A stretch of 64,000 nucleotides of DNA from Opitutia bacterium (GCA_002730975.1 PCBO01000136.1:1-64000), one strand, 5' to 3'; counted from the first letter of the stretch, positions 27,605 through 36,848 are shown. Translations and numbers: made by a program. Notes: generated from the letters alone by a model not told the origin.

Positions 27605-28573
27605 TTGCCACTTCGCAGTGAGAGATTTGTTACCCACTTACCCTTGAGCGCTTACGAGACCCTCCGTCTACTAGCCGACTCAACTCGTCTGCGAATCCTT
27701 CGCCTTCTTACCGTGGAGGAATTGTCTGTAGCCGAACTTCAGGAAATTTTGGATATGGGGCAGTCACGAATATCTACGCACTTGTCCCTTTTGAGACAAA
27801 GGGGGATCGTCGCTGATCGAAAAGATGGGAAGAAGACCTTTTATGGATTTCGGAATCCTGATAAACCATTTGATAAACTTTTGGTTGCAGCTCTTGAAGC
27901 CTTTTCTTCCGAGCCCGATGCGGAAAAGGATGAAATTGCTTTGCGGCGAATCGTAGATAAGCGCAGGCAAGCCACGGAGAAATATTTTGATACCGTGGCA
28001 GGGCGTCTGGGAAAGAACTATTGCCCGGGTCGTTCCTGGGAAGCCATCGGGCATTTCCTGTTGCGGCTTGTTCCGGAAATCGTGGTGGCTGATCTAGGTG
28101 CCGGCGAAGGGATGGTCTCGCAGCTTCTCGGACGTCGGGCGAAGAAGATTCATTGTATCGATAGCTCTCGCAGCATGGTTCGTGTTGGCAAAGCGCTGGC
28201 CCGTAAGAATGGGCTCTCCAATCTTGTTTACAAGCACGGAGACATCGAGAAAGTTCCGCTTCCTGATGGTTCCGTTGATTTGGCCCTCATGAGTCAGTCC
28301 CTCCACCATGCCCAGCGTCCAGAGGTTGCCCTCGCCGAGGCCTTTCGTATTCTTCGACCTTGTGGGCAGGTCATTGTCCTTGATCTCAAAAAACATACTT
28401 TCGAGAAAGCCCGAGAACTATATGCAGATCGCTGGCTTGGCTTTTCCGAAAACGATCTATATCGCATGCTCCGTGAAGCAGGTTTCCGTAATGTTTCAGC
28501 CGAAGTCGTGACTCGGGAGGTTGAGGAACCTCATTTCAACACCCTGTTGGCCTCCGGTGTAAAGTCTGACTAG
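27605..28573 (+). CDS. ArsR-family regulator fused to a SAM-dependent methyltransferase
   Basis: A two-domain protein of about 322 residues. Residues 15-95 form an ArsR-type winged helix (LADSTRLRILRLLTVEELSVAELQEILDMGQSRISTHLSLLR ... DGKKTFYGF). From about residue 140 there is a class I methyltransferase: motif I VVADLGAGEG, CIDSSRSMV, and DLALMSQSLHHA. The metal-binding Cys/His set of classical ArsR is not evident. Related fusions are often found with SAM-cycle genes, so it may sense SAM or SAH, but that is inference and no such gene is adjacent. There is no ATG start; TTG at 27605 is used, with TTG 27644 as the alternative. Confidence 0.83.
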   Translation: MPLRSERFVTHLPLSAYETLRLLADSTRLRILRLLTVEELSVAELQEILDMGQSRISTHLSLLRQRGIVADRKDGKKTFYGFRNPDKPFDKLLVAALEAFSSEPDAEKDEIALRRIVDKRRQATEKYFDTVAGRLGKNYCPGRSWEAIGHFLLRLVPEIVVADLGAGEGMVSQLLGRRAKKIHCIDSSRSMVRVGKALARKNGLSNLVYKHGDIEKVPLPDGSVDLALMSQSLHHAQRPEVALAEAFRILRPCGQVIVLDLKKHTFEKARELYADRWLGFSENDLYRMLREAGFRNVSAEVVTREVEEPHFNTLLASGVKSD

Positions 28574-28585
28574 CTTGAGATTAGA

Positions 28586-31500
28586 CTATTGAACTAGAGG
28601 AACTTCCTCTTTGTGCCAACCGAGATACTTAATAAATCGGCGCGTCCAATCCCTAAAGTCTTCCAATACGAGATAAAGGGCTGGCACCATGATCAGCGTG
28701 ATTAAGGTGGCGAAAAGTACGCCGAAACCGATCGAGATGGCCATGGGCTTGAGAAACTGAGCCTGCAGACTACGCTCGAAGAGTACGGGGAGCAATCCCA
28801 CGAAAGTCGTCAAAGAGGTTAGCAGGATGGGGCGGAAGCGGGCGGAACCGGCCTTCCTCGCGGCTATCGCCATGGGCATGCCTTCCGCTCGCCTGCTGTT
28901 AACCCAGTGAACGAGTACTAGACTGTCGTTTATGACCACTCCCGTAAGAGCAACTAAACCGAATACTGAAAGTTGACTCATCGTAATGCCGAAAAGCAAG
29001 TGACCTAGCACCGCTCCTATTAGGCCAAATGGGATTACGGACATCACCAGAAAGGGTTGAAGATAAGATCGAAAGGGAATTGCGAGTAGACCGTAGATGA
29101 CGAACAGTGCGATGCCTGCTGCCTGCCCAAGGCCGGAATCGGTATCTTGTTGCTGTTTCCGTTCTCCCACGAAGGAGAAGCGTAAGTCTGGATACTTTTC
29201 GGCGATCCGAGGTATGAAACCTTTTTCCAATTCCGCCTCGATGGCGGATACATCGGCGAGCGCTCTGTTGGCTGATGCTTGTATGTTGACTGTTCGAGAG
29301 CGATTTGCTCGACGGATGGTTGGTGAATCTGGCCCGAACTCGGTTGAAGCGACCTCCTCTAACGGAGTGTCGATACCGCCGGGCGCTCGAATGCGAAGGG
29401 CGGCAAGGGAGGAAAGGCTAGATCTTTCCTCCTTCGGATATCTAAGCATCACTTTAACTTCATCTCGATCACGTTGAATTCTCTGGATTTCCTCGCCGTA
29501 GAAAGCTTGTCGAACTTGACGACCAAGGTCAGACTGACTCAGCCCTAGGGATCTTCCTTCAGGTTTTAGCTTTAATTTTAATTCTCGTTTTCCACCTGCA
29601 TGAGTATCGGAGATATCGAACAGTCCTTCAAAATTTCGTAACTTAGCTTTCGTTTCTTCAGCGGCAGCGGTCATTTGATCAATGTCTAAACCTGAAATCT
29701 CCAAGTCGATTGCAATGGGTCTCCCACCTGCGGCAACATCAAGAAATCTTAATTGCTTCATTCCTGGCAACGGATCTAATCTTTCTCGCCAAAGGGCTGA
29801 AATTTCTGGTGCTGAACGACTTCTTTTTTCAGATTTCAGCAGCTCCACTGAAATTTCTCCGAAGTGGGAAGCCTCGGGAGCAGCGCGAGAACCTGCCGGA
29901 CCACCTGAGAAGGGTTGCGCTCCCATAGTCAGCATCGAATGCCGGAACGGGTTTGGTTCACCCTTTGATTCAAGATACTCGACCACCGCGAGTCGTGCCT
30001 GTTCGATTTTCTGTAGGGCTTTTTCAGTCGAATTTGCGGGCATGCCTTCTTGCATGGTAAGCTTTACCGAGATGTAATCCGAGGGAACCGGAGGAATCCC
30101 TCGTATCGCAGGGACATGACCGCCGAGGATTATTCCCATGATAATGGCGAAGAGGCCAACAAATACTGATAGGCTGAGGTATCGGTGAGTGAGGCACTTG
30201 TCGAGAAAGGGGGAGTAGAATTTCTCAATGAATCGTTCTAACCCCGTGGCCACTCTCTCTTGTATTCGAGATAGGAAAGTGCTTGGAGATTTATTGAATT
30301 TACACAATGAGAGATGAAACGGTAGGATGAACTTCGATTCCACCAAAGAGAAAAACAGCACAGGTATAACTACCAAGGGAATATCTTTCATCAGTTTACC
30401 TAACCAGCCGGGCAAAAAGAGCATGGGAATAAATGCTACAATACTGGTCAGCACTGCGAAGGTCACGGGAACAGCCACGGCATGAGTCCCAGAAATAGCG
30501 GCTTTTAGTGAAGGTTCTCCCGCTCGTCCTCTAGAATATACGGATTCTCCTACTACGATTGCATCATCGACTAGGATGCCAAGAACTACGATGAAGGCAA
30601 ATAGCGAGACGAGATTGATGGATGTCCCCATCGGTCCCATTAAGGCAAAGGCTCCGAAAAAGGAAATCGGTATGCCTAGTGCTACCCACATTGCCAGAGA
30701 GGGTCGCAAAAATAGAGAAAGAACGAAAAATACCAGAATTAAACCTACTATGGCATTTTCAATCATCATTTGCAGGCGACCTCGTAAGTAGTACGAACTA
30801 TCTTGCCACACCGTTAAGTTTATCCCTTCTGGTAGTTCGGAACGCTTCGACTCTACGAATGCTTTTACCTTATCTGAAATATCCAGTGGGCTTTGCCTGC
30901 CTACTCTATAAACACGAAGGGTGACCGCAGGTTGATCCTTGAATCTTGTGTATAGGGATTTGTCCTCGAAACCGTCGGAGACTGTAGCCACGTTTTGAAG
31001 GGGGACGCTCCCACCCTTTTCAGATGATAGTAATTCTATTTCCTCGAATTCGTTCCCAGCTCGTGCCTTACCTGTCACTCGTAGCAGAGTTTCGCCGGAA
31101 GCAGTCTTGGCAACGCCCCCAGGAACATCTACGGACGAACGCCGTAGTTCTGTAGCTACTTGGTTGAAGCTCAAGCCATGTTCACGCAGGGAGCGTTCGG
31201 AGACCTCAATTGCAATTTCCGGTTTTCTAATGCCTGCGATCTCTACTTGAGTGATTCCGGGGATGGCGGTCAACCCATCGCGCATCCGCTCCGCAAGAAA
31301 GCGCAAGGTCTTTTCGTCGCATTGGCCGTGGATGGCCACTGCCATTACACGGCGTTTACTAGTCACAACCTCGACCAATGGTTTTTCCGCTTCCTCGGGA
31401 AAGTTTGCGATAGCGTCCACCCTCATCTTTACCTCATCTGCAACTTGCTCTGTATCCTTTCCCCGCGCTACTTCGATGGAAACTACGCCGACGTTTTCTC

Positions 31501-31747
31501 TGGAATATGAGTTCAGTTCCTTTATCCCCGTAAGATCCCATATCTTCTCTTCGATTTGCTTGCATACTCCCTCCTCCACTTCTGCAGGAGCTGCCCCGGG
31601 ATAGAGCGTGGTAATGGTGATCAGGTCTAAGTCAAACTCCGGAAACATCTCCATTTTGAGGTTTCTAACGGAGAAGAATCCCGCCACGAGAATGACTCCC
31701 ATGAGTAGATTTGCGGCTACTCCGTTTTTGGCAAACCAAGAAATCAT
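28586..31747 (-). CDS. RND efflux transporter, inner-membrane pump (AcrB-like)
   Basis: A 1,053-residue proton-driven resistance-nodulation-division pump. The N-terminus MISWFAKNGVAANLLMGVIL starts helix 1 and leads into NLKMEMFPEFDLDLITITTLYPGAAPAEVEE. Mid-protein are the family segments LGILVDDAIVVGESVY (helix 4 acidic relay residues) and SFFGAFALMGPMGTSINLVSLF; the C-terminal half repeats this layout (FGLVALTGVVINDSLVLVHW). It belongs to the hydrophobe/amphiphile or putative efflux branch rather than the metal (CusA) branch, though the substrate is not readable. The start at 31747 overlaps the adaptor stop (ATGA); the open frame further upstream lies inside the adaptor gene. Confidence 0.93.
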   Translation of the reverse strand: MISWFAKNGVAANLLMGVILVAGFFSVRNLKMEMFPEFDLDLITITTLYPGAAPAEVEEGVCKQIEEKIWDLTGIKELNSYSRENVGVVSIEVARGKDTEQVADEVKMRVDAIANFPEEAEKPLVEVVTSKRRVMAVAIHGQCDEKTLRFLAERMRDGLTAIPGITQVEIAGIRKPEIAIEVSERSLREHGLSFNQVATELRRSSVDVPGGVAKTASGETLLRVTGKARAGNEFEEIELLSSEKGGSVPLQNVATVSDGFEDKSLYTRFKDQPAVTLRVYRVGRQSPLDISDKVKAFVESKRSELPEGINLTVWQDSSYYLRGRLQMMIENAIVGLILVFFVLSLFLRPSLAMWVALGIPISFFGAFALMGPMGTSINLVSLFAFIVVLGILVDDAIVVGESVYSRGRAGEPSLKAAISGTHAVAVPVTFAVLTSIVAFIPMLFLPGWLGKLMKDIPLVVIPVLFFSLVESKFILPFHLSLCKFNKSPSTFLSRIQERVATGLERFIEKFYSPFLDKCLTHRYLSLSVFVGLFAIIMGIILGGHVPAIRGIPPVPSDYISVKLTMQEGMPANSTEKALQKIEQARLAVVEYLESKGEPNPFRHSMLTMGAQPFSGGPAGSRAAPEASHFGEISVELLKSEKRSRSAPEISALWRERLDPLPGMKQLRFLDVAAGGRPIAIDLEISGLDIDQMTAAAEETKAKLRNFEGLFDISDTHAGGKRELKLKLKPEGRSLGLSQSDLGRQVRQAFYGEEIQRIQRDRDEVKVMLRYPKEERSSLSSLAALRIRAPGGIDTPLEEVASTEFGPDSPTIRRANRSRTVNIQASANRALADVSAIEAELEKGFIPRIAEKYPDLRFSFVGERKQQQDTDSGLGQAAGIALFVIYGLLAIPFRSYLQPFLVMSVIPFGLIGAVLGHLLFGITMSQLSVFGLVALTGVVINDSLVLVHWVNSRRAEGMPMAIAARKAGSARFRPILLTSLTTFVGLLPVLFERSLQAQFLKPMAISIGFGVLFATLITLIMVPALYLVLEDFRDWTRRFIKYLGWHKEEVPLVQ

Positions 31748-32964
31748 GGCAGTGTAATGTTGTTCTCTTTCACGGTGGCGAGACGAACCCTCATTCCCTT
31801 GGACACAATGTCCAGTGGAGTAAGGCAAACTCGTTCATTGTTTTGCAATCCGTCTGTAACCCAGATGAAACTATTCGTTTGCTTAATCGTTAAAACTTTG
31901 CGGGTCTCGATTCGGTTATCATCATCGATAATAAGAAGAGTATTTTTTTCACGAAAGGCTGAACGAGGGATTTCAAAGACTTCGATGTCGGGTCCAAAAA
32001 GTCGTGCCTCTACGAACTCACCAGGGCTGAGTGGAGGAGGGGACTTCGGCTTTATTTTTGAATACGGGTCAGCGAACGCTCCTTCAATGCTGGCTACTAC
32101 GTTGGTAAGACGAGTTTTGGAATCCACTGTGCCTTCGGATCTATCGAGATTTCCTCGGTGGGTGAAGCTTTGATCTTTATTAAGAAGTTCCACTTCAGGA
32201 TTTTCGCCGAATCCATCCGACCCGTCTCCGAAATTCAGCAAATCGAGTTCGGACCTACTGAGCGATAAATCGATTTCCGCCATTTCCAATGAGTAGACCT
32301 TCGCTAGTGCGGCCGATGTTCCTCCACCTACTCTTTGGCCAACATCAGCCATTGTTTCCAAAACGCGTCCGCGAAAGGGTGCGCGAACGCTTGCTCTTTG
32401 AAGGTTTCTTACCGCTTGGGCAAGGCGTGCCTCTGCTGCTTTTTCGTCGGCTTCAGCTTTACGAATCTGGGGTAGACGTTTAACCAGTTCGGGAGCATCC
32501 GCCCAATTTCTATCTAGCTCCCATTCCGCTTTTGCCTGTTCGGATAGAGCACGTTCTTTTTCCAACTGCAGTTGCGCTGCCCGGAGGTAAGCCTCGGCAT
32601 CTGCCTTGACCGCACGATGATCTACATCCTCGATTCTCACCAACAAGTCACCTTGTTCGAAGAATCCACCAGGGCGAAAGGATGCCGGAGGACCACTGCG
32701 GTTGTCGTCTAAGTTTTGGAAAGGAGCAACGGCTTCTATTACTCCGGGAGACCCTGCCAGCAAGGTGGTGCTGGTGCGTGGGCGAACGGTACCGAATGCA
32801 TCCACGAATACTCGCTGAGTTTTTCGTTCTGCTAGAACGAATTCCACTACGGGTTCATTCGGGGGAGGGGCACTGCGTTTAGGTTCTGGTTTCAAGGCGA
32901 TGAGCACCCATGCTCCGATTCCCGATACGCCCAAAACGAGGGGAGGTAAAATATATTTTTTCAT
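31744..32964 (-). CDS. RND efflux periplasmic adaptor (membrane fusion protein)
   Basis: A 406-residue HlyD/AcrA-type adaptor linking the inner-membrane pump to the outer-membrane channel. The N-terminal membrane segment is IGAWVLIALKP after a short cytoplasmic start. The lipoyl-type halves are seen at VDAFGTVRPRTSTTLLAGSPG and VRAPFRGRVLETMADVGQRV. Between them is a long coiled-coil hairpin with Ala/Glu/Lys-rich heptads (DAEAYLRAAQLQLEKERALS). The usual C-terminal barrel and membrane-proximal regions follow. Coupled by ATGA overlaps to the OMF gene upstream and the RND gene downstream. Confidence 0.9.
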   Translation of the reverse strand: MKKYILPPLVLGVSGIGAWVLIALKPEPKRSAPPPNEPVVEFVLAERKTQRVFVDAFGTVRPRTSTTLLAGSPGVIEAVAPFQNLDDNRSGPPASFRPGGFFEQGDLLVRIEDVDHRAVKADAEAYLRAAQLQLEKERALSEQAKAEWELDRNWADAPELVKRLPQIRKAEADEKAAEARLAQAVRNLQRASVRAPFRGRVLETMADVGQRVGGGTSAALAKVYSLEMAEIDLSLSRSELDLLNFGDGSDGFGENPEVELLNKDQSFTHRGNLDRSEGTVDSKTRLTNVVASIEGAFADPYSKIKPKSPPPLSPGEFVEARLFGPDIEVFEIPRSAFREKNTLLIIDDDNRIETRKVLTIKQTNSFIWVTDGLQNNERVCLTPLDIVSKGMRVRLATVKENNITLP

Positions 32965-34358
32965 GGATGGTGAGGGAGAGCCTCGTCTCCCAGGGCTAAG
33001 TGTAAATCAATACGATTGAGGAGGCGTTCGCGCCGAAGCAAAAGGAAGCGACTTTCAGCTTCGAATGCCCGACGTCGGGACTCTAAAGTTGCAAAGATTC
33101 CTTCGAGACCGCGTTGGTATCGTTCCCAACTAAGGTCAGCCGCCGCCAATGCCGACATTGCGGCTTCTTTCAGCTGTGTTGCTTCTTCGCTCAAAAGGCT
33201 TTCCGCTGCAAGAGTCGTTTCCACTTCTCCAAATGCTTTTAGAGCTGCGGCTTTGTAGGAATCAATGGAAGCAAGTCGAAGCGCTTCTGTTCGACGAATA
33301 TTTGCCCGAAGGCGACCGCCTTGGAAAACCGGTTGTATGAGGTTGGCTGTAATTCCCCATATCCGAAATTGCTGGTCGAGCAAATCATTGAATTCTTGAG
33401 AGCGACTGCCTGGTCCACCTGTGAGGGAGAGCGATGGTAAAAGGTTTTTCTTTGCAATAGTCTTTTCGAGACCGGCTGCCTTCATCCGCAAACGTTTTGC
33501 ACGGATATCCGGACGTTGTTCCAATGTTTGGGCCGGTGGTGAAATAGGCGGAGCCCGTCGAGGTTCGTGTAGATCCAGGGGGAATGTCGCGTTACCGTCT
33601 GGGTGACGTCCTAGCAGGGTTTGCAGAGTCCGCGTGGCCAAGTCGAGTTGTCTTTTTTTGTGCACTTTATTGGCTCGAGTCGATGCAAGCGTCGCTTGGG
33701 CGAGGTTATGATCAAGAGCATTGGCGAGTCCTCGTTCGAAACGAGTGGCGATGTAGGAAGCGTTTTTGGCGTACGATTGCTCTGTTTTGTAGGCCAATTC
33801 CACTTGACGCCTGCCCGCGATGGCCGAGTACCATGCCTTGGCGACTTGCCCGGCAAGTGACAGACGGGCTGCTCGATAGTCCTCGACAGAAGCTTCCCAT
33901 GTGGTTTTTGCCACTTTTCGGGAATCACTTAGCTTACCCCACAGGTCCAATTCCCAACTCACGTTCATGTTCAAGCCGTAATTTTCGGATGTGAAAGAAA
34001 CGCTTTTTCCAGGAAGGAAGCCCACTAAGTTGCGTTTACTGCTAGTGCCCGAAAAAACCATTCCAGCTTGCGGCAAGCGATCGGCTCCAGCCATGACCGC
34101 TTGTTCGCGAGCCATCTCAACCATTCGGGATGCTCCCGAAAGGTCGGGGCTGTTTGCCCATGCCTCTCGGACTAAAGCGGTAAGGTTTGCATCCCCGAAG
34201 TCCTTCATCCAATAGGTGACGTTGGCATCGATGGAGGCGATAGTCGGAGTCGACCAAATTTTGGGAAGGTTTACAATTATGGTCGCTTTACGGTCTTTTT
34301 TTGGCAAGCACCCAAAAAATACAGGAATAATTGCAAGTGATATGGCTAGGGTTTTCAC
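32961..34358 (-). CDS. Outer-membrane efflux lipoprotein (TolC/NodT family)
   Basis: A 465-residue outer-membrane factor. The signal peptide ends in a lipobox-like VFFGC (Cys17). The first TolC repeat contains WMKDFGDANLTALVREAWANSPDL and the second contains TLEQRPDIRAKRLRMKAAGLEKTIAKKNLLPSLSL, the usual NodT pattern. Both have the conserved coiled-coil helices (LRANIRRTEALRLASIDSYKAAALKAFGEVETTLA). It would form the exit duct of the pump. Its ATG overlaps the tetR stop (34355-34358), so it is second in the operon. Confidence 0.92.
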   Translation of the reverse strand: MKTLAISLAIIPVFFGCLPKKDRKATIIVNLPKIWSTPTIASIDANVTYWMKDFGDANLTALVREAWANSPDLSGASRMVEMAREQAVMAGADRLPQAGMVFSGTSSKRNLVGFLPGKSVSFTSENYGLNMNVSWELDLWGKLSDSRKVAKTTWEASVEDYRAARLSLAGQVAKAWYSAIAGRRQVELAYKTEQSYAKNASYIATRFERGLANALDHNLAQATLASTRANKVHKKRQLDLATRTLQTLLGRHPDGNATFPLDLHEPRRAPPISPPAQTLEQRPDIRAKRLRMKAAGLEKTIAKKNLLPSLSLTGGPGSRSQEFNDLLDQQFRIWGITANLIQPVFQGGRLRANIRRTEALRLASIDSYKAAALKAFGEVETTLAAESLLSEEATQLKEAAMSALAAADLSWERYQRGLEGIFATLESRRRAFEAESRFLLLRRERLLNRIDLHLALGDEALPHHP

Positions 34359-35038
34359 TGGTTGGAATTTGTTTCTATATTTCGGATGCTTGAGGCGAAT
34401 CCGCCAGTCGCGAACACGATCAACCGCTGAATCATTTCAGCCACGTCTTTATCTTTACAGAGACCGCCCGAGAATGGTGCCAACCTTCTGTGGTTAGCTA
34501 AAGCTCCGAGCATGGTTGCCACTACAAAGTGTAAATTCCAAAACAAGTCTTCCTCCTGCGCCTTTGGATGACTCAGTTTCAATTCAACCATGAAAGTATC
34601 TGATAATTCACGAAACAGACGACGATGAACCTTTTCTAGAAAACTGGCCGGTTCCGTAAAACTTCTTCCTACCAACTGCATGAAGCTTGGGTCAGGACCT
34701 TTGGAGCCGGTTGCGGCTTGTCCGATTGGAAGCAGTAAAGCTTTGAATATGTTGATGGGCTTGAGAGGCTTGCCTCCGGACTGACGTTTAGCCTCTTCCA
34801 GCAAACGTAGACGCTCCGCATTGATGGGAGCGATGCGGTGTCTCAGCATTTCGATTACCAAGCCTTCTTTCGATCCAAAATGATAGTGTGCCGATGCCAC
34901 ATTAGTTTGGGCTTGGCGAGCGACCTCTCTCATCGTCACTCCGGCAAAGCCCCGTGCAGTGAAAAGATGTTCGGCTGCAGTTAGTATGCGAATCCTGGTA
35001 CCTGTTCCTCGAGGCACCGACTTGGTGGACTTTTTCAT
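34355..35038 (-). CDS. TetR-family repressor of the efflux operon
   Basis: A 227-residue regulator with an N-terminal TetR helix-turn-helix (RIRILTAAEHLFTARGFAGVTMREVARQAQTNVASAHYHFGSKEGL). Its helical ligand-binding domain resembles the CecR/DUF1956 group (LRLLEEAKRQ ... FMQLVGRSFTEPASFLEKV). It is first in the operon tetR-OMF-MFP-RND, each gene coupled by ATGA. The start is placed at ATG 35038 (35044 is an alternative) because a perfect 16-bp palindrome at 35055-35070, most likely its operator, would otherwise fall inside the coding region. The inducer is unknown. Confidence 0.88.
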   Translation of the reverse strand: MKKSTKSVPRGTGTRIRILTAAEHLFTARGFAGVTMREVARQAQTNVASAHYHFGSKEGLVIEMLRHRIAPINAERLRLLEEAKRQSGGKPLKPINIFKALLLPIGQAATGSKGPDPSFMQLVGRSFTEPASFLEKVHRRLFRELSDTFMVELKLSHPKAQEEDLFWNLHFVVATMLGALANHRRLAPFSGGLCKDKDVAEMIQRLIVFATGGFASSIRNIETNSNQ

Positions 35039-35054
35039 TATCATTATCTTCTTT

Positions 35055-35070
35055 TTAAACGATCGTTTAA
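35055..35070. promoter_or_regulatory. Palindromic operator candidate for the TetR regulator
   Basis: TTAAACGATCGTTTAA is a perfect 16-bp inverted repeat, 16 bp upstream of the tetR start at 35038. Its size, symmetry and position at the head of the efflux operon are those of TetR-family operators. Autorepression of the operon is the simple inference; it lies within the divergent gap to rpsP but far from the rpsP start. Confidence 0.65.
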
Positions 35071-35233
35071 TAAAAGGCAAACCTTCTGCTGACTATTTTA
35101 ACGGTCGGAAACGGAATTACATTTTATCGTAGGAGCCGTTCTAACTGGCGATTCCCATTGACGTTGCCTTTCAAATAATATTTTTTCCTTATCTTTTCGC
35201 CCTAATAGGAAACCGTAACTTCAAAGCGGAAAC

Positions 35234-36094
35234 ATGCTTAAAATTCGTTTACAGAGACACGGGGCTAAGCACGCCCCATTTTATCGATTGGTCGTGACTG
35301 AGGTCACTGCCCCGCGCGACGGGAGGTTCATTGAAATACTAGGAACCTACGACCCTCAATGTCATGCCAAAGAGGATGAGCTCAAGCTCAAGATGGATCG
35401 TATTGATCATTGGCTAGGCGTTGGAGCCCAACCTACTGACACGGTTCGCAGTCTCATTCGGCAAGGTCGCCTAGATCCTGAAGAATGGCTAGCTCGTGCA
35501 GAGAAAAAGTCTCAAAGCAAAGCCACTCGCCGTTTGAAAGGTGCGACTTCGACTCCTTCCATGGACGACTCGACTGGCGATTCTCCTGCTGAGGATAGTT
35601 CCCCTTCTTCTGATGATAAAACTGAAGCACCTGATCAAGAAACAGTTGCTTCCGAGGCAGTTGCAAGCGAACCATCTTCGGAAGCATCTACTACTGATGA
35701 TAATGGGGATAGCGATTCTGCGGATTCCGAGGATTCTACAGTTGTTGAAGAATCTGCCGCGGACAAGGATGTCGCAGTTGACGTCAGTTCCGGAGATAGC
35801 TCCGAGAAAAAGGTTGTTGAGGAATTAGTGAGCGAGGATGAATCCGAAGTTGACCCTGCAGATGCACCCGCCGAAGATGAACCAGTTCCTGCCGAAGATA
35901 GTTCCGGCGATTCCTCCGGGGAAGAGGTTACGGAAGAATCTTTGAACGAGGATGAACCCTCAACTGAATCTGCAGATGCACCCGCCGAAGATGATTCCGC
36001 CGCCGACACTCCCAAAGAGGCATCGGCTGAAGATGAATCCACTGCCGAAGAAGAAAGTGATGGCGAAGGCGAGGAAGAAAAGGCCAAAGACTGA
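35234..36094 (+). CDS. rpsP: Ribosomal protein bS16 with long acidic C-terminal tail
   Basis: Residues 1-85 are an ordinary bS16 (MLKIRLQRHGAKHAPFYRLV, APRDGRFIEILGTYDP, PTDTVRSLIRQG), a small-subunit protein. After a short basic linker, residues about 109-286 form a low-complexity tail dominated by Ser, Asp, Glu and Ala. bS16 is usually 80-90 residues. Part of the tail is a tandem duplication: 35786-35899 and 35900-36013, two 114-bp (38-codon) units both starting SSGDSS and both containing ADAPAED. The frame is intact, there is no internal stop, and trmD follows 48 nt later. The tail is expected to be disordered; whether it stays on the mature ribosome is unknown. Confidence 0.9.
   Translation: MLKIRLQRHGAKHAPFYRLVVTEVTAPRDGRFIEILGTYDPQCHAKEDELKLKMDRIDHWLGVGAQPTDTVRSLIRQGRLDPEEWLARAEKKSQSKATRRLKGATSTPSMDDSTGDSPAEDSSPSSDDKTEAPDQETVASEAVASEPSSEASTTDDNGDSDSADSEDSTVVEESAADKDVAVDVSSGDSSEKKVVEELVSEDESEVDPADAPAEDEPVPAEDSSGDSSGEEVTEESLNEDEPSTESADAPAEDDSAADTPKEASAEDESTAEEESDGEGEEEKAKD
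35786..36013 (+). repeat. Tandem 114-bp duplication inside rpsP
   Basis: Two direct units of 114 bp, 35786-35899 and 35900-36013, with an identical 25-bp stretch in each (35856-35880 and 35970-35994). They encode two 38-residue acidic units and explain part of the growth of the bS16 tail. The divergence between the units shows the duplication is not recent. Confidence 0.8.
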
Positions 36095-36142
36095 TCCGGT
36101 TTTTTTGCCTTCTGATCATCGCAATAATGTTATTACTATCCA

Positions 36143-36835
36143 ATGATTCGAGTGATGTACGAGCCCTTGCGATTCGACTTGTTGTCGCTTTTTCCCGAAA
36201 CCTTGAATGGTTTTACCAGCGAGAGCATTATAGGAAGAGCCTGTGAACAGGGTCTTATCAACGTCCAGTCTCTAGACCTTCGGAATTGGGCCGAAGGTCG
36301 TCACAGGGTAACTGACGACCGACCATTTGGTGGAGGTGCTGGCATGGTGTTGAAACCCGAACCGATTTTTGCCGCAGTCGAGGAACTTCGTAACCCTGAA
36401 TCCAAGGTTTTGTACATGGCGCCTGACGGAGAAACACTTTGTCGTGAAGTTTGCCAAGAGTTGGCCGAGGAAAGCCATTTAATTCTTCTAAGCGGGCATT
36501 ACGAAGGCATTGATCAACGTGTTAGAGACGAGCTTGTTGATCGCGAAATCAGCGTTGGCGATTTTGTTCTTACTAATGGAGCCTTGGCTGCCGCCACTTT
36601 GATTGACTCCGTTTCTCGTTTTGTTCCCGGAGTCTTGGGGGAAGAGGGTTCCCTTTCTCAAGATAGTTTTACGGGAGGGCGTCTTAGTTTTCCTCAATAT
36701 ACCCGTCCCGCCGATTTTCGTGGGATGAAGGTTCCGGAAGTCTTGTTGTCGGGAGATCATGGAGCAATTGCCCGCTGGCGAGATGAACAAATGGTTGAAA
36801 AAACCCGAGTGCGTAGACCAGATCTTTTAAACTAA
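36143..36835 (+). CDS. trmD: tRNA (guanine-N1-)-methyltransferase TrmD
   Basis: Methylates G37 of tRNAs with a G at position 36, preventing frameshifts. It is a SPOUT-fold enzyme. Signatures are RFDLLSLFPETL, DDRPFGGGAGMVLKPEPI, LILLSGHYEGIDQRV (the knot and SAM site), SVGDFVLTNGALAAATLID and SFTGGRLSFPQYTRP. About 230 residues is standard. It starts at ATG 36143, with a second Met codon at 36155. Order rpsP-trmD-rplS is the classical ribosomal operon, but rimM, usually between rpsP and trmD, is absent. Confidence 0.96.
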   Translation: MIRVMYEPLRFDLLSLFPETLNGFTSESIIGRACEQGLINVQSLDLRNWAEGRHRVTDDRPFGGGAGMVLKPEPIFAAVEELRNPESKVLYMAPDGETLCREVCQELAEESHLILLSGHYEGIDQRVRDELVDREISVGDFVLTNGALAAATLIDSVSRFVPGVLGEEGSLSQDSFTGGRLSFPQYTRPADFRGMKVPEVLLSGDHGAIARWRDEQMVEKTRVRRPDLLN

Positions 36836-36848
36836 CAGAGGAATTGTA

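Noticed and set aside
35635-36087. Ser-rich minus-strand open frame opposite the rpsP tail
   Set aside because: It is the mirror of the acidic low-complexity codons; composition alone explains it.
36095-36142. Possible missing or degraded rimM between rpsP and trmD
   Set aside because: The gap is only 48 bp and contains no remnant of a coding frame; absence from this place is all that can be said.
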